Of a stretch of DNA of 64,000 bases, positions 9,311 to 21,288 are shown piece by piece. The notes below the pieces were generated by a model, which made no database searches, was not told the origin of the DNA, and worked only from the letters and a program-made list of their open reading frames with translations. Each line of letters opens with the position of its first letter. The first letter of the stretch is position 1. A program made the translations under genes and the position numbers. This DNA is from Cycas panzhihuaensis (taxonomy: Eukaryota > Cycadophyta). Location: the NCBI GenBank assembly GCA_023213395.1, contig CM041465.1:238025741-238089740 (forward strand), given 5' to 3'.

Positions 9311-11207
9311 CAAAAAGTGAATTATTTGGGTCTCTTCTTCAGCTATTTTTTCATTGCACTACTACAGCTCTCTCTCCAGAACTACCAGAATACCTACTCT
9401 TTAGCTCTAGTGATCCTTCCACAGACATACCAGCTGCGTCTCAAGCTTGGCTCCAGAAGCCCAGACCCTCTCTTTGCAGGTCCACACAGTGGAGAAAAGG
9501 ATACTCATAGCAACTCAACAATAAGCAAACTCTAAGGTTCCAAAATCTCAGTTGTGCTCCTATGATTCGCCTCCTCTTTAGTCTAGCTTTGGAAGGCTTG
9601 TCAAGCACAGGTTTCTTCTCCTATTTTTGGCAGGAACAAGCTCTGATTTCCTGCAGCAAGGTACCTCTTGAATGTTACTTCAAGTTTTATGTTTCTTCCC
9701 TTATTTTTTATGAACAGTTTCCAACCATTTTTTGCTCTTGGCTTTGCACCTCACAGGAGCTTACCCATTGCTCATTGTTTTATTGTGCTCCCTCTCTTAT
9801 TTCCTGCAAGTCCACTTCAAGGTGGCTATGCAAGAGGGTTACACAAGGAAGGGTGAATGGAGAAAAGTGGGGTCAGTCCCCCTTATTGACCTTCTCCCTA
9901 AGGGTCCAAACCCTTCTCTTTCTTCCTCTTTCACCTAATGCCTCCCTTGGAGCTGGGCCAGGGATTTTAAAAACCTATTCTAGATCTGAAATAGTGTTGG
10001 CAGCCCCTTGCCACACTAGTTTTAGACCTGTACTTGCTGGTTTTGGGTACCACCTAAGCCCCAAAACCCTTCCCGGTTGGTCTGTAACCCTTAGCCCATC
10101 CCAACTAGATGATTTATTGTTCATAGCACTTTGTCTCTTGGGTATGCTTGTATATCATTTCACTAGTCTATTTCCTCTCTTACTTGCTATCCCATATAGT
10201 CAGTATACTTTACTTTTTCTCTCCCTTGAGGCTACGTGGAGATATCTGTGGGTGAGTTGGCCATTCTGAGGCTAACTCCTTTATTTTGGATACCATTTGG
10301 TGTTGTCACTTGCTTGAGCTTTGTTTAGAGTTTTAGAGTAGTGTGCAACATTTTTGACTTGATTTACTATCAGTTTCTTTGTATTTATATATACATATAG
10401 TAGGTATATTTGGTATCCCCTCTTCCAGGAGGGAGAAACTCTCATGTTGTGATTGGCAGACTTTACGGTAACAGAAATACGCACAAGGCAAACTCATCGA
10501 TAGGTTAACTCCTTGTTAGTAGTATTTCCTTGTTTCCTTTTTGCTGCCCTTGCTTTACTTTACTTTTTTTGCATATTCGAGGAAGGTAAGATAGCCCCTT
10601 GATCGCTTACAGCAACCATTGTCGGCTAGTCTCTCACCTACGTGACAAGTTCAAGCGGGAGAGCACGCAAAGAATCAAAGGTCGCAACACTCCAACCACA
10701 CTACGTTTCCAGGTATTCTTCTTCTTCTTTTGTCCTTTCCTACAACATTTCTTTCATGCATATGTTTGCATACTAAAACATAGAGGAAATGAAAAAGAGA
10801 AAAAGAACTCATCCTTGCATTTGTATGTCTTTTGTTGATAGTTGTTCATATCACGTGTAGGTAGTTTTCTTTGGATGTGAGTTATCTATTTCTCACTTCC
10901 CCAACTAGTCCACATGTGGGATACCATACTACACACACTTTCCTACACGTCATGTTCTCTCTCTCCTGAGATCATCCATGGGGTAGGAGGGCCTCTCATT
11001 TTGGGATGACCTAAGGCTTCGCCTTGCATCCTTCTCCAAAGATCATCCCAAAGCAATTAGGCACCATTTGTAGGTCTCGAACTGCGTTTCCTGCACGTAC
11101 GCCTGCGGTGGTGTTTTTCTTACCGATCAATCTCACTCATAGCTTGGCTACATCTTAGTTAGCCATATCTTACTAAACGTAGGAGACCACCCCGCGGACG
11201 CATTTCA

Positions 11208-11230
11208 CTGGTGACCATACTGGGGACTGT
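11208..11230 (+). other. Element B primer-binding site
   Basis: Directly after the LTR end the sequence reads ctggtgaccatactgggga. From the second base, about 14 of 18 bases agree with the complement of a plant tRNA-Arg 3' end as I recall it, the type used by several Tat elements. A carries the same sequence; C carries a variant. Confidence 0.7.
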
Positions 11231-11467
11231 CAGTAAGGGAGCTAGTCTCGCCTCTCTTCCTGTTGGTGTTCTTGCTTTTAGGTGATCTTCTTGACTTTCA
11301 TTTCCATTGGGTAGGCCCCAACGTATGCTTCATACCCTTTTGCTCTCTTCTAACAACTTTTATAAAGGCGTTGCATGCGATGTTTCTCGTGTCATTTGTG
11401 AGGTCTACCGTCGTTGTTAGAAGACCCTTCGTATTGCTCCCTTCCGTCGTCGGATTCTGATTCGACA

Positions 11468-13800
11468 ATGGAGGGTTACCATTCTGATTGGACTTACCAC
11501 ACCTTGGTCTCAGGAACTCAAGAGTTTCCTGTGTCTGTCCTGGGATCCACCCAAGAGTGTGATGATCCCATTTATTACCCAGGTGACCAACCTCACCCCT
11601 TCGATATTCATCCTTCTGCTCATGCAGTAGAAGGCTTACCTCTTCATGAGATTTACCATCCGATTGGAGATTCTTATGAGGAGCATCCTGAGGGGTCTCC
11701 ATCATTTGAGGTCCCATCAACCTCTTATGGTTACGAAGATACCCCTCCCGCCGATATGGTTGAAGCCATCAGCGAGTACTTTCGAGCGACTCGCCTTCAA
11801 GCACGTGCCAGGTGGTTTGAAGAAGCTTTGCATGGTAGAGCTCTTTCTTCATCTTCACCTGCACCTCCTGCAGCAACTAATCCTTATATTTCTGCGCACT
11901 CGTCCCACTCTATTTCTACACTGACTCTGGGGAGAAGTGTCACACCCTCTATTCTTAGTCATGGTCCTAGTTCTTCAGGACCCGTTTGCAGTGTGTCTTT
12001 TCCCCAGCTTGGGGTTAGCATACCTCTTCCAAGCCAAGCGAATGTGCCACCCTCAAATGTGATGTATGCATTCCATAGTAGGCCTAGAGGTCCTACTAGT
12101 ACTACTGCCACTAGTTACATGGGACCCGCTCCCGCATATATTCAAAACCTATCTAGTGGTCCTTCTCTCTACTTACTCCTAGGTTATACATCTCAACCTT
12201 GGGGGTAGGGTAAGGAGAATCACCTTCCAGCTTATGGGGTGGACCTGCTACACCCATATGGGGTTGCACCACCTACAGGTGGCCCATATGGGTAGAATCC
12301 AGTCCTACACCCTCCATTTCTGCTGTCTAGAGTGACTTCTTTTACTACGCCTTCGCAATGGAACCTATCTCCCTTCCAAGGTGTTTATCCTCAAGCCCCC
12401 TTCCAACAAGGGGCATTTCCCCATGGAGGGATGGGTTTACCACCCCCATCCATTCCTTGCTCATTGTCATTCATCGACCCTACGACCCATGTAAGGGCAC
12501 GTCCTTTCATGGATTATAGATCGATGCCACTATCCATTGAGGCGTTAAGAACTAATCTATTGCCTCACCCTCTTGAAGTTCCCAAATTTGATGGAACTTT
12601 GTTGCAAGACCCAACTGAATATGTGCATAGTTTTTGTATGGTGTGTAAAACTGCTTCCATGATCTTTGCAGGGTGATGCCCTTAAATGGTTCTATCGCCT
12701 CCCTACCCACTCTATCTTTTCATTCCAGCAATTGGTGGATGAATTCATCAACTACTTTGATGTAGCCCGTCCATTTGAGAGCGGAATGAAATCCCTCTTA
12801 TTGCCTAAATAAGGTCACGATGAAATGAACTGTGACTTTGTAAGATAATTCCATGACCTTCTTCACTCCATTAAGGCCACGTTGCCTGAGGAGCTGAAGA
12901 GAGATCTTTTCGTTAATGCACTTCACCCCAAAGTACATGTGGAAGTCCTTAAAATGAGGGCAACCACGTGCGACTCTGCGATCGTGAAATGCTTAGTGCT
13001 AGAGGCTATTGAGATCCAAGCTAGACTCAAGAAGCCTCTTAAGCCCTCACAACGTCGTGAGGCACCTCCCTCAATTAAGGAAACTAAACCCTCGTAACCC
13101 ACCAGGTCTACTTCCCATTCGACTGAGAGGACTTTAGACCCCCTTACTTCTGCCATATGCTCATTCGAGCATACGATGAAGGAGCTTAAACTCTAAGCCT
13201 CTTCATCGCCAACCTCCAACAAATAAATTCAACAGGCCTATCAAGCCACTCCCCCCAAAGGGGGTAGTACCTAACCTTCTCAAGTGAGGAAAATTGATCC
13301 TCCACTCGAGAAGAAGTGGTACTCTGTCCACGGGGAATGCTTCCATGATGACTCGCATTGTCGGGTATAACACCCTCGCGATGCCCCACCACGTGATTCA
13401 TCTCCCAGATGGGCCTTGAGGCTCAATCTCGATCAACCCATCTATAAGGATCTGTTCCGCAAACATGGGGAGAGTGATCACAATGCTCAACAAAGAAACA
13501 ACCGGAACCAGGATAGATCCCCCGATTCTTGCCCTTCGCACGGTAGAGGGAAGGGTGCGCGAGATTCATCATCCTCCTCGCGTTTCCATGACCGTCGTAC
13601 TCCTTCGCCTTTACGATCCTATAACAAGGGAAAGAAGGTAATTCAGATGCTTGAGACCACTCCCCTTATGCCTTAACTCGATCTCAAGCCATAAAAGAGG
13701 TGGCTAACACCTCTACATCTACATCATACCTTGACCCTCCTCTGGAAGCCATTCCCCTATAAATACCTTCGCTTCCCAAGAATATTCCCATCCGCCCTAG
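11468..13800 (+). pseudogene. Element B gag, broken
   Basis: I take the start as the ATG at 11468 (MEGYHSDWTYH), because A starts at the same place. A Pro/Ser-rich N-terminal third ends at stop 12208. The capsid part follows in pieces: GMGLPPPSIPCS, then GDALKWFYRLPTHSIFSFQQ after a frameshift near 12670, then PEELKRDLFVNALHPKVHVE. Stops lie at 12811, 12846, 13097 and 13194-13196. The zinc finger at about 13300-13375 reads WYSVHGECFHDDSHC; its first Cys is Tyr, where A retains Cys. A basic, Ser-rich tail (RGKGARDSSSSSR) leads into protease. The leader between PBS and start codon is about 240 bp. Confidence 0.88.
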
Positions 13801-13839
13801 TTGCTTCAACTTTATGAGAGCCCTTACATAACCCACAGG

Positions 13840-14450
13840 GAAAGGTAAGCTTTTTTCCGTAGTTGAAGAGCTTCATACCGCGGCTGCCGGGATGTCCATC
13901 ATGGATGTCTTGAAGAGCTGCCCCAAGCAACGAACGCTCCTCCTAGAAGCTTTAGGATTGAATGATGTGCCTGTTCACACTTTGGGCACCACCCAAAGTT
14001 GTGAACCCGTCATCTCCTTTGATCCTAAAGATCTTCCCCCAGCTAGTGGAAGGGAACGCCAATGGAACTTCCCTTTCACCATTACCATAGACACACCCGA
14101 TTGTATATTGTGAAGGACCATCATCGACAACGGTTCTTCCGTTAATGCTATGCCCTTGTGTGTCATGCAAGAGCTCAGTATTTCTACCTTGGAACTTGTT
14201 CCATGGCAATGTCAAGGCTATGATGGTAGCAAGAAGACTCCCTTGGGATCTGTCTCGATACCTCTCACCCTCGAGGATAAGACCACCCTTGCCGACATCG
14301 TTGTCCTTGATGTGGATATTGATTACAACCTCCTCCTGGGTCGACCATGGCTTGACCAAATGGGAGCCATGTGTTCCACCCGTTGGGGGTAACTTAAGTT
14401 TGTCTATAGATAAATGAGAGTTATCTCTCGCGAGCGACTACTCATGAAAT
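13840..14450 (+). pseudogene. Element B aspartic protease, broken
   Basis: The segment begins with MSIMDVLKSCPKQR and EPVISFDPKDLPPAS and continues to WNFPFTITIDTPDC. After one stop (TGA at 14111) the active site reads IIDNGSSVNAMP, with the catalytic Asp at 14125-14127. The remainder, GYDGSKKTPLGS and YNLLLGRPWLDQMG, is the conserved C-terminal half. A stop follows TRWG. The active-site triplet is DNG rather than the usual D-[ST]-G. It lies between gag and the acidic linker. Confidence 0.87.
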
Positions 14451-15300
14451 AAACTAGACCATCTACTCAAGTAAGCCATGGCCATACAAAGGGAAGTAAA
14501 GGCCCTTCTAATCATGCCTCAGCTTGCTCCATCGGTATTCCTAATTCTTCTAGCCATGAAGAAGATCCCACATCTCCTTCTTCTGGTCTAACCTATTTTA
14601 CCCCCATTGACATTGAAAGCTATGGATACCTCACCATGTTTAGCGACGATGGGTCCCATAATGAGGATAAGGACTTTCCTCACCTGGTTTCTTTCCTTCA
14701 TGCTAGTGGGGGCATTCTTCTCATTCTAGGTCCCAACCTAGGATACCTTTTTTCATAGAGCCTGATCACTCTCTCGTGTCATGTACCATTGTGCGTGTTG
14801 ACTGCCAAATCCCTGGCTCTTCCCTTCTATCACCTTTCACAAGTGATGGCATCAAGAGTTTTCCTCCTGCCTCGTACGAGGGGTCTCTTCTCGACTCTCC
14901 CTTAGAGTCCCTTAGGGATATTGGGTAGCTTGTAGGTCATCCTGGTTCTATTGCTCCCACGTCATCCCACACCCCATCCATTCAAATTCAAGTCATCCAT
15001 GGGGTGGACTACTTTGAAGATGACAAGGCCTTACTAGAGCACTTAACGGGCTCCACACCTAACTTACCTTCTGGTCACCATAAGCTTGGCCACTAAAAGA
15101 TCCGAGCAATTGGGTCTACATTAACTGACCCAATCTCATCCTTCATTTCATCTCCTCCTATTGATCTTGCCCCCCTCTATTTCGACGAGGGGAATGCCAT
15201 GTGTATGGGGGCAACTCAAGACATAGTCCTCGCCCCGGGCAAGGTCATTAAAGTAGGGGCAGAATATACCCCTGATGAAGTAAGGGAATACTCCCTTTTG
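14451..15300 (+). pseudogene. Element B protease-RT linker
   Basis: This is homologous to A 4701-5439, with VDYFEDDKALLEHLTG at about 15005-15050 and several stops. It has no catalytic motif. Conservation between A and B suggests a spacer within the polyprotein. Confidence 0.6.
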
Positions 15301-16650
15301 TTCCAGGAATTCTGAGATGTTTTTGCGTGGGACTACTCCAACATGAAGGGAATTGACCCCTCCATTGTCACCCACAACCTCACAACTATTCCTGGCACCC
15401 GCCCTGTGCATCAGAAGTAGCGTCCTCTCCATCCCAAACTTTCAGCCACTATCAAGATGGAGGTTGAAAGACTCTTGGACGCAGGACTTATCTCTTCTAT
15501 TGATTACCCTAAGTGGTTATCAAACATCGTTCCTATTGCCAAGAAGAACAGGACCATTCAGATATGCGTTGATTTTCGTGACATTAACAACACATGTCCC
15601 AAAGATAACTTCCCACTCCTCTTTATCGATCAAATGATCGATTGAACTGCTGGATTTGAAGTCATATCCTTAATGGATGGATTTTCTAGCTACAACCAGA
15701 TCCAGATATCTCTTCAAGACCACCATAAGATGGTCTTCACTATACCATGGGGTACCTTTGCCTATAAGGTAATGCCCATTGGCCTTAAAAATGTAGGTGC
15801 TACTTACCAGAGAGTAATGCATTTTATTTCCCATGACCTTATCAACAACACGCTAGAGGTCTTCATGGATGACATGATAGGTCTCTCACATACTAGAGCC
15901 CATCATCCCTCTGACTTGCGAGCCATCTTTACAGGATGCCGCAAGTATTATGTCAGTCTAAACCTGCTTAAATACAGATTTGCTATCACTTCAGGCAAAC
16001 TCCTAGGTTTCCTTGTAGCAAAGCAAGGAATCCAAATCGATTCGAACAAAGTTAAGGCAATCCTTAGCATGCCGCCTCCTAGAATCCAATGACAGATCAA
16101 GTTGTTTCTAGGTAGGCTCGATTTCCTTAGGCGCTTTTTGGCAGACTTCGCCATAAACACCAAATCCCTTACCAACCTATTGAAGAAAGGAGCCTCGTTT
16201 GTTTGGTCTGACAAGACCCAACAAGCCTTTGCAGGACTCAAGGAAGCTCTCACTTCCACTCCTACATTAGCACCTCCTCATTTCAGTAGGCCCTTCATCT
16301 TGTATACTTCAGTAACCGATGAATCCTTGGGCATGATGCTTACATAGGAGGACAATTCGGGAACTAAGAGAGCAATCTATTTTATCAGTTGCACCCTCAT
16401 GGCTGCTGAACTTAATTATCCTCTCGTCAAGAAGGAATGTCTCTCCTTGGTCCATGCGACCAAGAAGTTTAGGCATTACTTGCTCGGTAATACTACTAAG
16501 GTGATCGTCCAATCTGATCCCTTGCATTATTTGCTTACTTGTTTGGACTTGATAGGTAGGGCAGGCCACTGGGCTGTCATACTTCAAGAGTTCAACTTGC
16601 AAGTCATTAATAAGAAGTCGAAAAAGGGAATGATAGTGGCAGAACAGTTA
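15301..16650 (+). pseudogene. Element B reverse transcriptase and RNase H, broken
   Basis: RT begins near MEVERLLDAGLISSIDYPKW (15457) and continues through NRTIQICVDFRDINN and ISLMDGFSSYNQIQI. GTFAYKVMPIGLKN precedes the catalytic box FMDD at 15862-15873, with both metal-binding Asp residues kept. The connection shows LLGFLVAKQGIQ and LFLGRLDFLRRFLADF. RNase H shows FILYTSVTDESLG, KECLSLVHATKKFRHYLL and VIVQSDPLHYLL. In-frame stops occur after QMID, MPPPRIQ and GMMLT, mostly where a Gln codon is expected. Apart from stops the frame is largely continuous, so B is less decayed than A. Confidence 0.92.
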
Positions 16651-16739
16651 GCAGATGCCCCCATTCCTAACACGAGCGGTATTCCCGTTGATGACTCTCT
16701 CCCTGATGAGTCTATTCTAACCATTTAGGGCACTTCACC

Positions 16740-18005
16740 TCATCCGCTCACTGATAGCGAGTGGTATGGTGACATTGTGTGGTATTTAACTCAATAGGAA
16801 TACTGCCCTTAAGCTAGCAACAAAGTTAGATCACACATTTGCGCTATTGCTAGACAACACTTCCTCATGGATGAGGTGTTGTATAAGAGGTCCTTCTATG
16901 GGATCCTACTTTGTTGTGTCACTTCAGATGAAACAGACTAAATACTCCACGAATGCCATCATGGCATTTGTGGGGGCCACTTTGGGGGCCAATCCATGGC
17001 CCAAAGGATCCTCTGCATGGGTTATTATTGGCTGTCCCTTTTCAAAAATGCCTACGCTTACACCCTAAGATGTCGACGATGCCAAGAGCATGCTAATATC
17101 TCTCATGTGCCTTCCGAGGCCTTGCACCCTATCGTATCTCTATAGCCCTTTTCTCAATGGGGTTTAGACCTCATTAGTGCCATATCACGACCTTCTTCGG
17201 TGCAACACAAGTACATCTTGACTGCTACAGAGTATTTCACCAAATAGGCAGAGGTAATCTCCCTGTCCACTACACTTGGCAAGATGATAGCCACCTTTGT
17301 CTACCAGTACATCGTTTGCCATTTTAGGATTCCAGATGTCTTGATCACAGATATGAAACCCCTTTTTATAATAAGGAGGTGGACGAGCTTTGCAAGAAAT
17401 TCAAGATTTTGCATAAGACCTCATCTCCTTATTACCCCTAAGCAAATGGATAAGTTGAATCATTCAACAAAACCCTTATTAACATTCTAAAGAAAACCGT
17501 TGCACAATCTCAAAGAGATTGGTACCTCTAACTCCCTTCCGCCGCATGGGCCTATCGCACTTCTATCTGTACGGTGACTAGAATGACTCCATTTTCCTTA
17601 GTCTATAGAACTGAGGCGGTACTCCCACTGGAAGTGGAGTTCCCCTCTCTATGAGTCTCCCTTAGAGGTCTTATTGATGAGGAGTCTATCCGCCAGGCTC
17701 ATCTCCTAGATCTCGAGGCCCTGGATGAGAGGCGCTTAATGGCTTATCAAGCAAATCTTACTTCGAAAGCCCACTTGCAAAGGACTCATGATAAACATCT
17801 TCGTGCTCGTCCTTTATGCCTCGGGGACTATGTCCTTAAGTTGGAATATCTCTACGATCGTCTGACTAAATTCGGGCCTAAATGGGTCGGTCCTTTCGTT
17901 ATTCTCGAGAGCCTTGATAATGTCGCCTATAGGATCGCCACCTTGGAGAGCCTGGAATTTGAGAAGATGATCAACAGAAAATTCCTTAAGAAATTTTATG
18001 CATGA
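16740..18005 (+). pseudogene. Element B integrase, broken
   Basis: The N-terminal zinc module is visible as HECHHGICGGHFGG and CRRCQEHANISHV. The core holds WGLDLISAISRP (first Asp) and VLITDMKP (second Asp); near 17430-17465 the plus strand still spells the segment containing the catalytic Glu, but with stops replacing Gln codons and a shifted frame. The C-terminal module, from 17739, reads AYQANLTSKAHLQRTHDKH and KWVGPFVILESLDN, ending FLKKFYA at 18005. No chromodomain follows, which with the LTR length and PBS places the family among non-chromoviral gypsy elements. Confidence 0.9.
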
Positions 18006-18615
18006 TCCTATTGACGATTCCTTTACCATGCTCTGAAGTGAGCTTAAACTACCATCTTGAGTTGTGCCTATTTCTCCCTATCACGGGTGGAATGACAATT
18101 TAAGATGGCCTCTCCCGTTTCTTCCTAGTTCCTCCTATAGAACCCGTGTTCCCATATCCTTTTGGGACTTTTGTCTTCCTATTTGAGCATCCTCCAGTTA
18201 GGATGACGCCCTAGAGTACCATTACTTCACCTCTCTCACCTGGTATTTCCTTCGCATCTCCTGTTATGCTCCTCCATGGACATACATGTCACTCTATTTC
18301 TAACCCCACATGTGCCTAACACCTCTACTCAACACGGTCGTGTGTGCTCATGTTAGATATATGGCCATGCATGGAAGGAAATACGTACATCATATAACAA
18401 AACATCTATAATATATATAACAAAACATACATGTCATCTACCACACATGATATACACATCATCTCATATCAAAATGGGGTACCAATTATCCCATATATAT
18501 ATACATCAAAATTATATGTCACATCGTACATATAGGAAGCCAGTGTCCTTGCAGGGCGGGTACAATCATATGACTATATATATATGACCCCTTGGAGGCT
18601 TGTGCTTTTCCCTAT
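18006..18615. other. Element B spacer after integrase
   Basis: This is non-coding and homologous to A 1501-2087. It includes AT-rich stretches with short tata runs near 18410-18590. It separates integrase from the 3' end of the convergent antisense gene. Confidence 0.65.
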
Positions 18616-19266
18616 TAAAATCAAATACATATGTCCCACACTACTGCTGCCCCACTCCTAGGGTACCATCTCCTGGTTGGTGTGATCCCTCTCCTAGGGA
18701 CCACATCCCTCTGAGGCTCCTCCTGGGCCTCCGCGAGCTCCTTGCCTCACTTCCCTCATCACGTGGTTGCCTTGGGGTCGTCACTGTCATGTGAGTATAC
18801 ATCCTACTCCTGCTCGACCTTGATGCCACCTGGTCCACTAACTAATTGTATCAGGTATGGAAATGATCCCTCTCTCCCTCTACTCCCCAGAGTCTCTCCT
18901 CCATGCTTTGGAACCTCTCCTCCATCCCTCGGAGATGCTCCTCTAGGACTTCTAGCTAGACCCTGCTCTCTGTGTCTCCACCTGCTCCTCCCCGAGTCTC
19001 TAGAGCCTGTACACAACTCCGCAATACGTCGTGCTCGCCCTTGGCCTCATCTAGCTCCCGTTGCATCTGTCCCCTGAATGTTATATGCTCTTGGGACTCT
19101 GCAACCTAGATATCTCTCATCCTTGCTAATGGGGTGAATGCTGCCATGTGGGCAACTGTCGATCTAGGTGTCTCCTCTGCCTAGATAGGCGACTGCCTCT
19201 CTGTATACACCTGAGGAAACATCTCCCTCATCATGGCCTCTACTAACCGCCAGATCTCTGCAGTAC

Positions 19267-19376
19267 CTGTAAATCCAACATACCATATGTCAGTATATAT
19301 CCAACTGCATACTGAAATAAAACTAAATCAAACTATCTATCCGGCTATTAAACGATGGGAAATGGTTAGGCCTCAC
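19267..19376 (-). other. Likely intron in the antisense PMD gene
   Basis: On the minus strand it starts GTGAGG after GTAG and ends TTTACAG. Removing it joins two open segments in the same phase, and C shows a similar AT-rich interruption at about 28655-28780. This argues for a spliced gene transcribed from the minus strand. Confidence 0.65.
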
Positions 19377-20719
19377 CTACTGTGGCTACCAGCTCCTCTG
19401 CCTGTGTGATAACCTCTCCTCCTGGCTCCTCGCTAGCTGCTAGTACCTCCTCCTCAAGTACCACCTCTTCCTGGGCCTCTCTCCTCATTAGGACTGGCTC
19501 AGCTATTGCCTCTCCGGATCTCCTCATGATCCGTAACCTGTGGGCCCTCGTTACTGCCCCCCTCTCTCCTCTGCAGTCCCTAATGGGCCTGCCTCTCCAC
19601 CGGCAGTCTCGGATGGCCTCGCTACTCCTCCTACTGTCCCTGATGGGCCTACTTCTCCTGTAGGTCATGATGGGCCAGCCCCATCTCCTCCATCTCCATC
19701 ATCATCATCATCACCTGGGAGTGCCCCTGCTCTACCTATCTCATTGTCACTGTCCTACCTCATTGCCCTATACAGATCTACCACATAATCTGTCATAGTG
19801 AGGAGGTCCAACGATGTAGCCTCCATTGAGCATCAGATATGGACCTAGTCCTCTGTCCCCCTCAGCCTGGTTTGCCACTTATGGACCATCGGGGCCTACT
19901 CTACAATGGGGTGTGGTCCCTCACGGCAAGCATCGCTCCAAAATGATCGAAGAACCAACACTGTAGCAGTGTGCTATAGGATAGTCCTCCCCTGCCTGTC
20001 ATCATGATAACATTCAGCTACGTGACGAGGTTCACAGCTATCAGGGTGGCCTAATCCATCCTCTTGCCAGCCTCACAGTGGTGCACTACATCCATCCATC
20101 CCCCAAGGATGTCCCTATAGTTCTATTTCTGGGAAACCCAGAATAGGATGCACAATGTGATGAGCTTCCTCACCCAAGGAATCCTGGACATAACCATGGT
20201 CTGGAGGTGAACTCCTCTCCTCTCCCATCTATCTGATCCTGTGAAGAACACTGCTGCCTCCCTGTGTGTTACCTCATTGCTAGGCAACACTCCCAGTATT
20301 CGCTTGATATCCCTTGGCATCACTGTCACGTCTCCCACCTGAGGTAGGTGGAAAACGTGCCTCCTCCAGTCCCAATGTGATACAATATCAATTAATAACC
20401 TCTGGTTTGATGTGTATTAAGGTGTCTTCAGGGCCTTAAATAGGCCACACCTCCGTAGGACCCCCTTGTCCTCCCTGGACATCATCTTGATGAAGCTGAG
20501 CATCACCATCCCTATGTTCTTGTGGTTATTCACCGCGATAACAGCTTGTCAACATCATAAAACTAGTCAAAGCCAAGCTTATATCAGTCTTCTATCCTTC
20601 TGACTATCTGTCAGCTTTGTTTAATCGAGATTTGGGGCCTCATGGCCCCCCATCTTCTTTTTTCTGCAGATTTGCCTTCGTATCGCACTAAACTCCTTAG
20701 TACTGCAGAGTTTAGCTCA

Positions 20720-20790
20720 GGTCCCGCGACGATCAGGGCCTCGCGGTAAAGATCACGGCACCGCAATCTTTGCTACAGTATGAATGGCAC
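20720..20790 (-). repeat. LTR-like 20-bp repeats inside the antisense gene
   Basis: The minus strand reads gcggtgccgtgatctttacc, then gcgaggccctgatcgtc and gcgggacc. The first unit resembles the LTR unit gcggtaccatgatatttac. The block falls in the predicted first intron, before the PMD exon. Confidence 0.5.
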
Positions 20791-21210
20791 CCCCTTAAAA
20801 GGGGGGGTTTCTGCCCAAAAAATAAAAAAAATCCCTTTGGGTAGACCCCTGTGGGACCCACTAGGACTAGGGCTACCTAATGCCCAGGTCCCCCCTCTTT
20901 TTGGGTCTAATTCAGACTCTGAGAAGTCACTATTTACCCATATGGGGTACAAAGACTACATAAAAATCACTAAAAAGCATTGAAATGAAAACTTCAAAAT
21001 GGGATGGGTTTCAGAGTGTCCACTCACTGGATCTGGCCTGACTGTTGCCATCTCGCTCTGATGGTCTCGGTGGCTCTCCCTGTGCTCCAATCCAACGATC
21101 CAATCTCCCTCTGCATGCCTCCGAAGTCGAGTGGCACTCTGTTGCATAAGGAAATGGCTTTGGTTTCTCTCGAGAGCCGGTGAAAATGAATCCATTTTTC
21201 TGTTGAATTT

Positions 21211-21221
21211 CCTTATATAGG
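21211..21221 (-). promoter_or_regulatory. TATA box for the antisense gene
   Basis: The minus strand reads cctatataagg, a good plant TATA box, upstream of the candidate antisense starts. A start site about 30 bp downstream would fall near 21185, after ATG 21195 but before ATG 21147, favouring the latter as start codon. Confidence 0.45.
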
Positions 21222-21288
21222 TGGGGGCCCCAACGGGTACTACCTCCATGTTCGCTCTTGTGATAGTTGTTTAGACCAGCCCGTTTCC

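Larger units (their letters stand above)
8625..11207 (+). repeat. Element B 5' LTR
   Basis: This is 2,583 bp, from TGTTTCCCAG to gcatttca, and is paralleled along its length by 22528-25154. Near its start are an imperfect palindrome (TTCCCAGCTACTGGGAA) and the AGGTAAG site at 8667-8673. A 20-bp tandem repeat lies at 9131-9190 and a TATA-like site at 9301. The 235-codon frame at 9562-10269 is shortened in the other LTR and resembles no protein I know. Confidence 0.95.
18620..21195 (-). pseudogene. Antisense gene with plant mobile domain (PMD) carried by element B
   Basis: This gene runs opposite to gag-pol. A possible first exon starts at ATG 21195 (MDSFSPALERNQSHF) or 21147 (MQQSATRLRRHAEG) and may end at the donor-like CCA|GTGAGT at 21027. 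The middle part (about 20100-20540) encodes HWDWRRHVFHLPQ, GDVTVMPRDIKRILGVLPSN, then GRGGLSYSTLLQCWFFDHF (about 19900-20050), the pattern I associate with the PMD family (aminotransferase-like, plant mobile domain). A Glu-rich tail includes AQEEVVLEEEVL. A GT-AG intron of 110 bp (19267-19376) keeps the frame when removed (ATVG to TAEIW). The last exon suggests a coiled coil (RQMQ-type heptads, EEHLRGMEERFQSMEERL). Several stops, mostly in former Gln codons, break it. PMD proteins act in gene silencing and genome stability and also occur in transposons; the role here is unknown. Confidence 0.68.

Noticed and set aside
9562-10269. 235-codon open frame in the B 5' LTR, with a 171-codon counterpart at 23497-24012
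   Set aside because: It lies inside an LTR, is shortened in the sister LTR, and has no recognisable domain; the shared frame follows from the LTRs being copies.
13952-14359. 135-codon minus-strand frame in B
   Set aside because: It is antisense to the B protease and mirrors the same shadow seen in A.
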